Assembly (NCBI GenBank): GCA_024275365.1
Contig: JAJRZG010000250.1
Span: 1-39,500, forward strand
DNA from: Planctomycetota bacterium
GTDB taxonomy: Bacteria > Planctomycetota > Phycisphaerae > Phycisphaerales > UBA1924
Length of the DNA stretch: 39,500 nt
Direction: 5' to 3'
Shown: positions 9,201 to 15,424 of the stretch, in pieces
Position numbering within the stretch: the first letter of the stretch is position 1
Layout: every line of letters starts with the position of its first letter
Made by a program: the position numbers and the translations under genes
Notes under the pieces: model-generated
Databases searched by the model: none
What the model was told of the DNA's origin: nothing
The model's input: only the letters and a program-made list of their open reading frames with translations

Positions 9201-9696
9201 CGACTCAGCGGTGGGCTTTGACCCGACCCTGGCGGTTGTTGCGGAGGGTGTCGTGATGCTGGTGACTGGGCAGGTCACTGCTGATCGCCGATATGTGCTG
9301 CTCGATGTCGATACCTCCGTCTCGCAGATCGATGGTTTCGCCCAGCAGCCGGTGACGGCGGTCGCGGGGGGGCAGCTCGTGACCTCTTCAGACACGCAGT
9401 CGTTCATCCAGCTGCCGACCGTCACGGTCACACGGGTGCAGACGACGGTCACCGTCCCCGACCAGGGCACCGTGCTCCTGGGCGGTCAGAGGCTGATCAA
9501 CGAGACCGAGGTCGAGACCGGTGTCCCTGTCCTGAGCAAAATCCCGATCCTCAACCGGTTCTTCAGCAACCGGATCGAGTCCCGCGAGGAACAGACACTG
9601 CTCATTCTCATCAAGCCCACGATCCTGATCCAGAACGAGCAGGAGGGCGAGGCGTTCCCGGGTCTTTCCCAGACAATGCGTGGGCTGGGAGGCTGA
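6259..9696 (+). CDS. Large secretin (GspD/PilQ superfamily) with TPR-like N-terminal region
   Basis: Secretins form the outer-membrane channel of type II secretion and type IV pilus machines. The 1145-residue protein starts with a signal peptide (residues 1-33, AAATAAAQT near the cleavage site). Helical, TPR-like repeats cover about 40-560 and are interrupted at 239-283 by an acidic, proline-rich linker. An STN/N0-like domain lies at about 583-670, an N1-like domain at 737-795 (NGNLIIRNTPKNHREI) and the secretin domain at about 934-1128, with its signature VPVLSKIPILNRFFSNR near 1089. It is about twice the length of a typical GspD because of the N-terminal repeats. I chose ATG 6259 because GGAG lies seven bases before it and the signal peptide follows. 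No other assembly genes adjoin it, and its partner system is unknown. Confidence 0.9.
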   Translation: MLQRSPRRVGSLLAAAAAMAGVHGMVAATAAAQTIQPTTAQEIAAPSAVIDRARLLADDGKLVHAYETLSDLLAASGVDLPDAERTRAIELSTTLNRRIANLDSYEVSLQKAEYSLGLDDLKAAEHHARAIASSGTAAAHQAARAEGILRKVEARKAQLSPIMRDRLASAVAAMEAGEYGHAKRDLSAVNRSGITLSAKDRETLASASEQILLLEVARGARFDSPYAAAGMMQPGVVTREGDEAQPETDDEGVEEVVEVQPESEAEASQPETEEAPPAEDEQPDFLQVARQLEAGSTLAEADIAFAESRWADARAKYQRALTEFGDVLDADQSARARSRVTEAEIKMGANQGGLLEQFISISGAAADQKRAQLRTQVEQARRALSTGDTNAARDHAAAAQLTWSSAKSGQLFPESELADWASQLTNLRGDINHEVERNRLAEQARQETDSAKAAVLASLNRERERSRKITEAIDRARALQAEMKYDDALEIVESQILFLDPINPSGLLLRDAYRDILIYQNHNAMTVEKNFDIAYQQGENSKAFLPPKGIINYPTDWPALSILRAGIESVNETPADRRVLTTLESTTLPAQFADNTLEQALDYFAQMTTLDMDIDWDSLEEIGIDRETTVSLNLKKANARTVLERLLDKVSTDPVTQADWAVMDGMIQIANEDRIRRHTVLEIYDIRDLVFEVPDYEESPTIDLQSVLQSSRGGSGGQSPFTNTQQQNQDRDNRIPLEERIDRIKEIIVANVDEESWPEGGGTTGAMYDLNGNLIIRNTPKNHREIRSLLGKLRESKAMQINVETRFLLVAQDFFEQIGFDLDVYFNAENNQFRTAHGADQTVMPSDFFDFSEGPGLKRSITSEGDFTPGQVGAPDFFTQGVVNPAPWSPIASAQDSLGLASGLMPGEGIAATILGGAPALGIAGQFLDDIQVDFLVKATQADRRSTQLTAPRLTFTNGQTSNIYIVTQQSFVSDLQPIVSDSAVGFDPTLAVVAEGVVMLVTGQVTADRRYVLLDVDTSVSQIDGFAQQPVTAVAGGQLVTSSDTQSFIQLPTVTVTRVQTTVTVPDQGTVLLGGQRLINETEVETGVPVLSKIPILNRFFSNRIESREEQTLLILIKPTILIQNEQEGEAFPGLSQTMRGLGG

Positions 9697-9742
9697 TCCT
9701 CGGGGGAATGCGTGGCTTCACCGGGGCTAGGACATCAATACC

Positions 9743-9772
9743 GGGCCGTTCGGCAGCGTCGGGCGGCCCTTT
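9743..9772 (+). terminator. Weak hairpin after the secretin gene
   Basis: GGGCCG (9743-9748) pairs with CGGCCC (9764-9769) across a 15-nt GC-rich loop, followed by only three T. The stem is perfect but the T-tract is poor, so it is at best a weak intrinsic terminator. Confidence 0.35.
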
Positions 9773-9790
9773 CGTTGGGAGTCTTTCTCA

Positions 9791-9819
9791 GAGAGTTTGC
9801 ACACTCTCCTTTCGAGAGT
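9791..9819 (+). promoter_or_regulatory. Two mutually exclusive hairpins in the leader of the STAS gene
   Basis: The segment ACTCTC (9803-9808) can pair perfectly with GAGAGT on its left (9791-9796, loop TTGCAC) or with GAGAGT on its right (9814-9819, loop CTTTC). The two stems exclude each other, as in attenuators. The site lies about 105 nt upstream of the STAS start. It may be functional or a chance repeat. Confidence 0.3.
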
Positions 9820-9923
9820 CCCCCCACGGCTTGCTCAAGGTGGTTACACTATCGTCGGTGGTCAAGATTTTGAGTTTCGTGGGGTACCCCGGGCAGGGGC
9901 GTGCAGGCACAGGAGGTGTAGCG

Positions 9924-10283
9924 ATGGCAGGGAGTGACTCTCGTATCCGGGTCAAACAGGCCGATGGGGTTACGCAGATCGAGTTTATCGATCGCAACAT
10001 CCTCGATGAGGCCAACATCCAGGCTATCGGCGAGGAGATCGGGACAATCATCGACAGCTCGCCCAAGCCCAAGCTGCTCATTAGCTTTGCCAATGTGGAC
10101 CACCTCTCGTCGGCGGCCCTTGGGACGCTTATCACGGTCAATACCAAGATTCGCAACAAGGGCGGCAAGCTGTGCCTTGCCAACATTGACCCGCAAATCT
10201 ACGAGGTTTTCGTCATCACCCGGCTCAACCATCTCTTTGAGATCAAAGATTCCACCGACGAGGCGCTCAAGGTTTTTTGCTGA
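9924..10283 (+). CDS. STAS-domain anti-sigma factor antagonist
   Basis: This 119-residue protein is a single STAS domain of the SpoIIAA/RsbV type. In partner switching, such proteins bind an anti-sigma kinase when unphosphorylated, and so release a sigma factor or another target. The region VDHLSSAALGTL, near residues 57-68, carries the serine that is phosphorylated in this family. I chose ATG 9924 because a strong AGGAGG lies eight bases upstream. An in-frame extension to 9708 has no support. The RsbW-like ATPase follows 88 bp downstream, which makes an antagonist/kinase pair. No PP2C phosphatase or cognate sigma factor adjoins, so the output is unknown. Confidence 0.9.
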   Translation: MAGSDSRIRVKQADGVTQIEFIDRNILDEANIQAIGEEIGTIIDSSPKPKLLISFANVDHLSSAALGTLITVNTKIRNKGGKLCLANIDPQIYEVFVITRLNHLFEIKDSTDEALKVFC

Positions 10284-10371
10284 GTTCACCTTTGGCTGAA
10301 ATGCCTTTGTCTGAGAGTGTTGTACGATTATCCTGTGGGCGAGTCACACCGATTCCATGCCAGGGTCACCC

Positions 10372-10773
10372 ATGTCAGGCCGAGTTTCTCTTGTCAACAA
10401 TCGGGATGAGATATCTGCGCTTCAGGATCTGGTCGTCGAGCGGGCTGAGGATCTGGGCTATTCCAAGGCATCACTCTTCGCACTCCGGCTGGCAATCGAA
10501 GAAGCTATCGCCAACGCCTTTCACCACGGGCACCGCGAGCTGCCCGTCGAGACACCCATAGACATCGAGTACGACCTCTCAGATGTGCGGATTTCAGTCA
10601 TCGTCGAGGACAAAGGCCCCGGGTTCACCCCCGCAGCGGTGCCTGATCCGACGCTCGATGAAAACCTCGAAACACCCGGCGGGCGGGGGCTCGTCCTCAT
10701 GCGGGCCTACATGACCCGGATCGAGTACAACGAGACAGGCAACCGTGTCGAGATGGAACTGCGTCGGCCCTAA
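10372..10773 (+). CDS. RsbW-like serine kinase / anti-sigma factor (HATPase_c)
   Basis: The product is a GHKL-fold ATPase of the RsbW/SpoIIAB group. These proteins phosphorylate a STAS partner and bind a sigma factor or other effector. The N-box reads EEAIANAFHHG, the G1 box EDKGPGF and the G2 box GGRGLVLM. No other domain is present. I chose ATG 10372 (MSGRVSL, AGGG six bases upstream). ATG 10357, in the same frame, would add five residues. It lies directly downstream of the STAS gene and ends in TAA. The isc promoter starts 85 bp later. The kinase-antagonist role follows from the family, and the target is unknown. Confidence 0.9.
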   Translation: MSGRVSLVNNRDEISALQDLVVERAEDLGYSKASLFALRLAIEEAIANAFHHGHRELPVETPIDIEYDLSDVRISVIVEDKGPGFTPAAVPDPTLDENLETPGGRGLVLMRAYMTRIEYNETGNRVEMELRRP

Positions 10774-10857
10774 TCGATCTGAGATGCATGACTCGCATTT
10801 CTTATGGATGCCGACACTGAGTCTGTGTCCATTGATCGCAGAGAAGACGAGTCTGTC

Positions 10858-10886
10858 TTGCCCCACGCCCTCTGACCTGATACAAT
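10858..10886 (+). promoter_or_regulatory. Candidate sigma-70 promoter of the isc operon
   Basis: TTGCCC (10858-10863) and TACAAT (10881-10886) are separated by exactly 17 bp, about 65 bp upstream of iscS. Transcription would begin near 10893. Confidence 0.55.
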
Positions 10887-10907
10887 AGAATGATTCTAAA
10901 TCTCGAT

Positions 10908-10922
10908 TCCGGACAATCCGGA
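10908..10922. promoter_or_regulatory. Candidate operator TCCGGA-CAA-TCCGGA before iscS
   Basis: Two copies of the palindrome TCCGGA flank CAA, just downstream of the predicted transcription start and 30 bp before iscS. The position suits a repressor of Fe-S genes, but no such regulator is in the window and the sequence does not match a site I know. Confidence 0.3.
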
Positions 10923-10951
10923 CATTCGCCTGCCCAATGCGGAGATATCTG

Positions 10952-12184
10952 ATGCACCTGCCTATTTATTTTGACCATGCTGCCACCACCCCCTGCGACC
11001 CCAGGGTTGTCGAGGCGATGCTGCCGTTCTTTACTGAGGTCTTTGGCAACCCGGGCAGCCGAAACCATGCCTTTGGGTGGGCGGCTGAGGGGGCAGTCGA
11101 TACCGCCCGTCGGCAGGTGGCCGACCTGCTCGGTGCCGACCGCAAGGAGATCATCTTCACAAGTGGTGCGACAGAGGCCAACAACATCGCGCTCAAGGGG
11201 GCGGCCTACATGTACGCCCATGCCCCGGCTGGCAGCGAGAAACGCGGGCACATCGTCTCCAACATCATCTAGCACAAGGCTGTGCTCGACCCGTGCAATC
11301 GGCTCGCCAAGGAGGGATTTGATGTCTCGTTTCTCGAGCCCGGTGAGGACGGGATCATCACCCGCGAGATGGTCGAGGGCGCAATGCGTGAGTACACCAT
11401 TCTCGTCAGCATCATGTGGGCCAACAACGAGATCGGGACGATCAATGAGATTCCCGAGATCGGCAGCCTCTGCCACGATCGCGGCGTGGTCTTTCATACC
11501 GATGCGACCCAGTGGGCGGGTAAGATGCCCGTCGATGTCAAGGCCGACAATATCGACCTGCTCAGCATGAGTGGGCACAAGATTTATGGCCCCAAGGGGG
11601 TCGGGGTGCTCTATGTCCGCAGGCGCCGCCCTCGCGTCCGGCTCCAGGCACTCGTGGATGGTGGAGGTCAGGAGCGGGGGTTCCGCCCCGGAACGCTCAA
11701 TGTCACCGGGATCGTCGGCATGGGCAAGGCGTGCGAGATCGCCAAAGCCGAGATGGACACAGACCGGGAGAGGCTCTATACCCTGCGGAAAAAGCTCGAA
11801 GACAGGGTGACCGCTGAGCTTGGTGTCGTGCAGATCAACGGCCACCCGGAGAGACGCCTGCCACACATGACCAACATCTCGTTTGGGTTTGTAGAGGGTG
11901 AGGGGCTGATGATGGCGTGCAAGGATATCGCGATGAGTTCGGGCTCTGCGTGTACGAGCGCGAGCCTTGAGCCGAGCTATGTGCTCAAGGTGCTGGGCGT
12001 GGGTGATGATCTGGCGCACAGCTCGCTTCGGCTGAGCCTGGGCAGGTGGACGACCGAGGAAGAGGTCGACTTTGCCGCTGCAAACATCATCGAGGGCGTG
12101 ACCAAGCTCCGCCAGCTCAGCCCGCTCTATGACATGCACAACGAGGGGATCGACATCACCAAGATCGAGTGGGGAGCGCACTAG
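10952..12184 (+). pseudogene. iscS: Cysteine desulfurase IscS/NifS, interrupted by one in-frame TAG
   Basis: IscS takes sulfur from cysteine with pyridoxal phosphate and passes it to IscU. The full frame encodes about 410 residues with FDHAATTP at the N-terminus, [14 protein letters not shown], the PLP lysine motif SGHKIYGPKG and the active-site cysteine loop SSGSACTS. A TAG at 11270-11272 breaks the frame between SNII and HKAVLD. The family has Glu there (EHKAVLD), so a single G-to-T change from GAG explains it, and the frame continues without a shift. I chose ATG 10952 because GGAG lies seven bases before it. The 3' part could in theory restart at GTG 11282, but that fragment lacks the N-terminal domain. 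The lesion may be a base-calling error, a real mutation or a readthrough codon. Confidence 0.9.
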
Positions 12185-12186
12185 CA

Positions 12187-12274
12187 ATGGCAAAGCAGCA
12201 AAGAGCACATGGCAAATCAGGAAGACCCCTCTTTGAGAGCGGCTCGGATTTGCTCTTTGCTCTTTGCTATTTGG
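12187..12274. repeat. Imperfect palindromic repeat between iscS and iscU (family P1)
   Basis: The left arm (GGCAAAGCAGCAAAGAGC, then ATGGCAAATCAGGA) is an imperfect inverted copy of the right arm (GATTTGCTCTTTGCTCTTTG, then CTATTTG). The 14-mer ATGGCAAATCAGGA and the 13-mer ATTTGCTCTTTGC recur in the palindrome inside mnmG (23384-23476). The iscU ribosome-binding site follows directly. Confidence 0.75.
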
Positions 12275-12283
12275 AGGTTTGAT

Positions 12284-12726
12284 ATGGCATACAGCGAAAA
12301 GTCGTCGATCACTACGACAACCCACGCAATGTGGGCAACTTTGGCACCACAAGCGAGGTGAAGGACCGCACCGATATCGGTGTCGGACTCGTCGGCGCTC
12401 CTGAGTGCGGCGATGTGATGCAGCTCCAGATCCAGGTCGATGAGACGACCGGGAAGATCAAGGACGCAAAGTTTAAGTGCTTTGGGTGCGGGTCGGCAAT
12501 CGCGTCAAGCTCTCTCGCGACCGAGTGGCTCAAGGACCGCACCCTCGAAGAGGGGCTTGCGATCAAGAACACCGAGATCGTGGAAGAGCTCAGCCTGCCC
12601 CCGGTCAAAATCCACTGCTCGGTCTTGGCAGAAGATGCCATCAAGGCGGCAATCGCCGACTACAAGACCAAGCACGCGGATGCTTCCATGAAAGATGCCC
12701 CCGAGGGGACAGAGAAGCCTTCCTGA
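12284..12726 (+). pseudogene. iscU: Fe-S scaffold protein IscU with an apparent one-base deletion at codon 6-7
   Basis: IscU is the scaffold on which IscS-derived sulfur and iron form a cluster. The cluster cysteines are present: APECGD, FGCGSA and IHCSV. The natural start is ATG 12284, with GGAGG seven bases upstream, encoding MAYSEK. The frame then needs one extra G after AAAAG (at 12300/12301) to read VVDHYDNPRNVGNFG, the highly conserved IscU N-terminus. As given, the first frame fails, and the remaining frame is open only from the GTG at 12331. A one-base deletion next to a run of A is a common sequencing error. The tail after residue 125 is slightly extended and charged. The gene lies between iscS and iscA in the operon. 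Confidence 0.88.
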
Positions 12727-12795
12727 ACACCCCTCGGGAGCTGCGCGTAGTATCCCAGACAGACCACCACCTCGAAGCACCGTTGGAGACCGACA

Positions 12796-13152
12796 ATGTC
12801 CGAAGCCCATGCCACTGAGACCGGGATTATCCTGACCGAGACCGCTGCCCGCGAGATCACGACGATCATCGAGCAGCAGGAACTCGACACGGACAAGGTC
12901 CGCCTCCGCCTGGGTGTCAAGGGGGGCGGGTGCTCGGGGTTTAGCTATGTCCTCGACCTGACCGAGAAGGAAAAGGAGACCGATGAAGTCTTCGAGCAGC
13001 ACGGGATCAAAATCGTCTGCGATCCCAAGAGCCTGCTCTACCTCAACGGCACGACCGTAGATTTCCGTGACGAAATCATGGGGCGTGGTTTTGTCTTCAA
13101 TAATCCTAACGCGACCAGCAGTTGTGGCTGCGGGTCGAGCTTTACTGCCTGA
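12796..13152 (+). CDS. iscA: IscA/HesB-family iron-sulfur cluster assembly protein
   Basis: A-type carriers receive clusters from IscU and deliver them to apoproteins. The 118-residue product has the three family cysteines: one in GGGCSGFSY (near residue 50) and the pair in the C-terminal SCGCGSSF. The length is normal. I chose ATG 12796 because GGAG precedes it at a good distance. It is the last gene of the operon, 69 bp after iscU, and a strong intrinsic terminator follows. Unlike iscS and iscU, it is intact. Confidence 0.93.
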   Translation: MSEAHATETGIILTETAAREITTIIEQQELDTDKVRLRLGVKGGGCSGFSYVLDLTEKEKETDEVFEQHGIKIVCDPKSLLYLNGTTVDFRDEIMGRGFVFNNPNATSSCGCGSSFTA

Positions 13153-13186
13153 CCGTCTCCTCCTTTCTCTTCAGTATTTCCAACAA

Positions 13187-13216
13187 CACCCCCATCCTCA
13201 GGATGGGGGTGTTTTT
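13187..13216 (+). terminator. Strong intrinsic terminator of the isc operon
   Basis: An 11-bp perfect stem (CACCCCCATCC / GGATGGGGGTG) with a TCA loop is followed by five T, 35 bp after the iscA stop. Confidence 0.93.
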
Positions 13217-13482
13217 GATTCTCCTTGCCCGCCCAGTCCCCGAACCTCGGCAGAAGTTCCAAGCTTTATGGGAGCCGTGGCGTGCGATTCTGAGCGGGAG
13301 GCTTTCCGGGCTTTGCTCTATCCGGTATGCTATGTGGAGCGTAGAATACATCAGTTGGCTGTGTGCATCTGTTGCTTGTATGGATACACCTCATCCGAGC
13401 GGTTTGCAGCATGTCTGGGTCGATTGCGGGAAGAGTCCAAAGCTTGTCCCTGTTGAGACACCCCGGCCCAGGAAGGAAGCGC

Positions 13483-13965
13483 ATGAGTGAGGCAGCGACG
13501 CCTGTTGAAACAGCCCAGAGCTATTCACCCCCCACCGTCACGCAACTCAGCGTGTTTCTCGATAACCGCGTCGGGAGGCTCTATGACCTTGTCGAGGCAT
13601 TTGCTGATTCACCTGATTGCACTATTTGTGCTCTGAGCGTCCACGAGGCTGCTGACCATGCGGTGGTTCGGCTGATTACTGATAATGCCCGTGCTGCGAT
13701 CGACCTGCTCCGCGACCACAAGCTGCCCTTCTGTGCGATGGATGTGCTCATCGTCGAGTTTACCAAGGGGCACACACTCAGCGGTATGTGCCTCAACCTG
13801 CTGGCAGCGGAGTTGAATATCCAGTTTGCGTATCCGCTGATGGTCCGCCCCAACAGCTCGCCGACGATCGCCCTTGCTGTCGATGACAAGTTTCTCGCGG
13901 GTCAGATTCTCAGGCGCAAGGAGTTCCGGTTGCTTGGTGAAGCAGACATCATGGATATGCATTAG
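13483..13965 (+). CDS. ACT-domain protein, probably two ACT modules
   Basis: This 160-residue protein has an ACT-like fold: TQLSVFLDNRVGRLYDLVEAF near residues 18-40, a core strand VVRLITDNARAAIDLL, and a second similar unit from about 85 onward. ACT domains bind amino acids and usually control enzymes or regulators. No catalytic domain is attached, so this is a stand-alone sensor or regulator of unknown target. I chose ATG 13483 because AGGAAGG precedes it. The 266 bp between the isc terminator and this start hold no gene that I can support. A foldback element begins 9 bp after the TAG stop. Confidence 0.8.
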   Translation: MSEAATPVETAQSYSPPTVTQLSVFLDNRVGRLYDLVEAFADSPDCTICALSVHEAADHAVVRLITDNARAAIDLLRDHKLPFCAMDVLIVEFTKGHTLSGMCLNLLAAELNIQFAYPLMVRPNSSPTIALAVDDKFLAGQILRRKEFRLLGEADIMDMH

Positions 13966-13974
13966 AGCGGGCTG

Positions 13975-14195
13975 ATACGCATCCCGGATGATACTCGTGC
14001 GTCGCAGCGGGAAGGCCGGATCAACAGAGCCCGGAGCGCAAGCGACGGGTTGGCGGGTGCTGGCACATGCCGATCCACCGAAACCGGTCGCGTGCACTCG
14101 CGGCTCTGTTCGATGCATGGCCGAACGCGGAGATGACTGTGGCGCGGCTCTCCTCTCCCCCCCGTTGACGCACGAGTTTCAAGCGGGATGCGTAT
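13975..14195. mobile_element. MITE-like foldback element, copy A
   Basis: This 221-bp non-coding segment is bounded by imperfect inverted repeats of about 30 bp: ATACGCATCCCG...ACTCGTGCGTC at the left and the same sequence inverted at the right end (CGCACGAGTTTCAAGC...GATGCGTAT). Inside is a second inverted pair built on GAGCCCGGAGCGCAAGC and GGTCGCGTGCACTCGCGG. A clearly related 233-bp copy lies at 19492-19724. There is no transposase and no clear target duplication. Confidence 0.7.
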
Positions 14196-14236
14196 GAGTG
14201 TGGTACGGCTCACGCACAATTTCTATGCGTCTTTGC

Positions 14237-14312
14237 GAGCCTTGCTCGCCGGTAACGGGTTGGGACCGATGGAAACACTCGAAAGCAAACCCGTCACTTG
14301 CGCTCTGGGCTC
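14237..14312. repeat. REP-like palindrome near the 3' end of trxB
   Basis: ACGGGTT and AACCCGT form a stem with outer GAGCC/GGGCTC arms. The right arm, ACTTGCGCTCTGGGCTC, matches the inverted core of the foldback elements. It ends 12 bp before the trxB stop and may stabilise that mRNA. Confidence 0.6.
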
Positions 14313-14323
14313 TTTTCGAGCTT

Positions 14324-15364
14324 CTACGCGAGCCCCTTGTCACCCAACCACCGTTCTGCATCGATGGCGGCCTGGCACCCCATACCCGCAGCCGTGATTG
14401 CCTGACGGTATTCGGCATCGGCGACATCCCCCGCAGCAAACACGCCGTCGATGTTGGTCGCGCTGTGGCGGTGTTTGAGGTGGATATATCCCGCGTCGTC
14501 AAACTCGAGCCCAGAATCGCGGAGGAACCTGGTCGCCGGCGTGTGACCGATCGCGACAAACAACCCCTTCACCGTCAACTCGGACCGCTGGCCGGTCTTT
14601 GTGTCTTCGAGCACGATCGCCCGGAGTTTCTCGTTTTTGCCGACCTCGCCCACGCTGAGACACTCGACGACGACCTTGTTCCATTCCACCTTGGCGTTGG
14701 CTTTGGAGAGGAACCGTTCCTGCATGACCTTGCTCGCCCGCAGTTCATCGCGGCGATGGATGACATGGACCATCGAGGCAAACTTGGTGAGGTAGATCGC
14801 CTCTTCCATCGCGGTATCGCCGCCTCCCACGACCGCGAGCGGTTGGTCGCGGAAGACCGGGAGCGCCCCATCGCAGACTGCGCACGCCGAAACGCCACCA
14901 CCCGCTCGAGCAAGGCGCATCTCACTCTCAAGACCCATCCAGTTGGCGGTCGCGCCGGTCGCGATGATGACGGTGTGCGCTCGCACTTCTGAGCCGTTGG
15001 CAGCGTGGAGGACATGGGGCGAGTCGCTGTCGTTGGCAAAGTCGCACCGGGTGATGTCGTCGCCGACGATCTTTGTCCCAAACCGCTCAGCCTGAGCCTG
15101 GAACTTGGCCATCATCTCGGGGCCTTCGATGCCGTCGGGGAAACCGGGGTAGTTCTCGACCTCGGTCGTCATCATGAGTTGCCCGCCCGGGAGGATCGGC
15201 CCGGGGTCTTGCTTTGGGATACCGACATAGACGACGGGGTCAAGGCTCGCGCGGGCGGCATAGATTGCAGCGGTCCACCCGGCAGGGCCGGAACCGATGA
15301 TCACGAGCTTGTGGATGGTTTCTGTCATATCTGTCTTGTCTGTCTTCTCTGTCTTCTCTGTCAT
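14324..15364 (-). CDS. trxB: Thioredoxin-disulfide reductase
   Basis: The enzyme is a cytoplasmic FAD protein that uses NADPH to reduce thioredoxin. The FAD motif GSGPAG is at residues 24-29, the redox-active CAVC at 161-164 (more often CATC), the NADPH motif GGGDTAMEE at 180-188 and the C-terminal FAD motif GVFAAGDVAD near 310. The length of 346 is slightly above the usual 310-320. The first 12 residues (MTEKTEKTDKTD) come from a short 9-bp tandem repeat, and ATG 15328 (MTETIHKL) may be the true start. Neither has a clear ribosome-binding site. It stands alone, 60 bp downstream of the secreted-protein gene on the same strand. Confidence 0.94.
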   Translation of the reverse strand: MTEKTEKTDKTDMTETIHKLVIIGSGPAGWTAAIYAARASLDPVVYVGIPKQDPGPILPGGQLMMTTEVENYPGFPDGIEGPEMMAKFQAQAERFGTKIVGDDITRCDFANDSDSPHVLHAANGSEVRAHTVIIATGATANWMGLESEMRLARAGGGVSACAVCDGALPVFRDQPLAVVGGGDTAMEEAIYLTKFASMVHVIHRRDELRASKVMQERFLSKANAKVEWNKVVVECLSVGEVGKNEKLRAIVLEDTKTGQRSELTVKGLFVAIGHTPATRFLRDSGLEFDDAGYIHLKHRHSATNIDGVFAAGDVADAEYRQAITAAGMGCQAAIDAERWLGDKGLA

Positions 15365-15424
15365 GGACGAGTATTCACACTCGGCTCGCTGGTTCTATTC
15401 CCAAGGTCTCTCGCGGGTCCTCGA

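Noticed and set aside
14198-14992. Plus-strand open frame opposite trxB
   Set aside because: It is a shadow of trxB, with no ribosome-binding site or recognisable domain.
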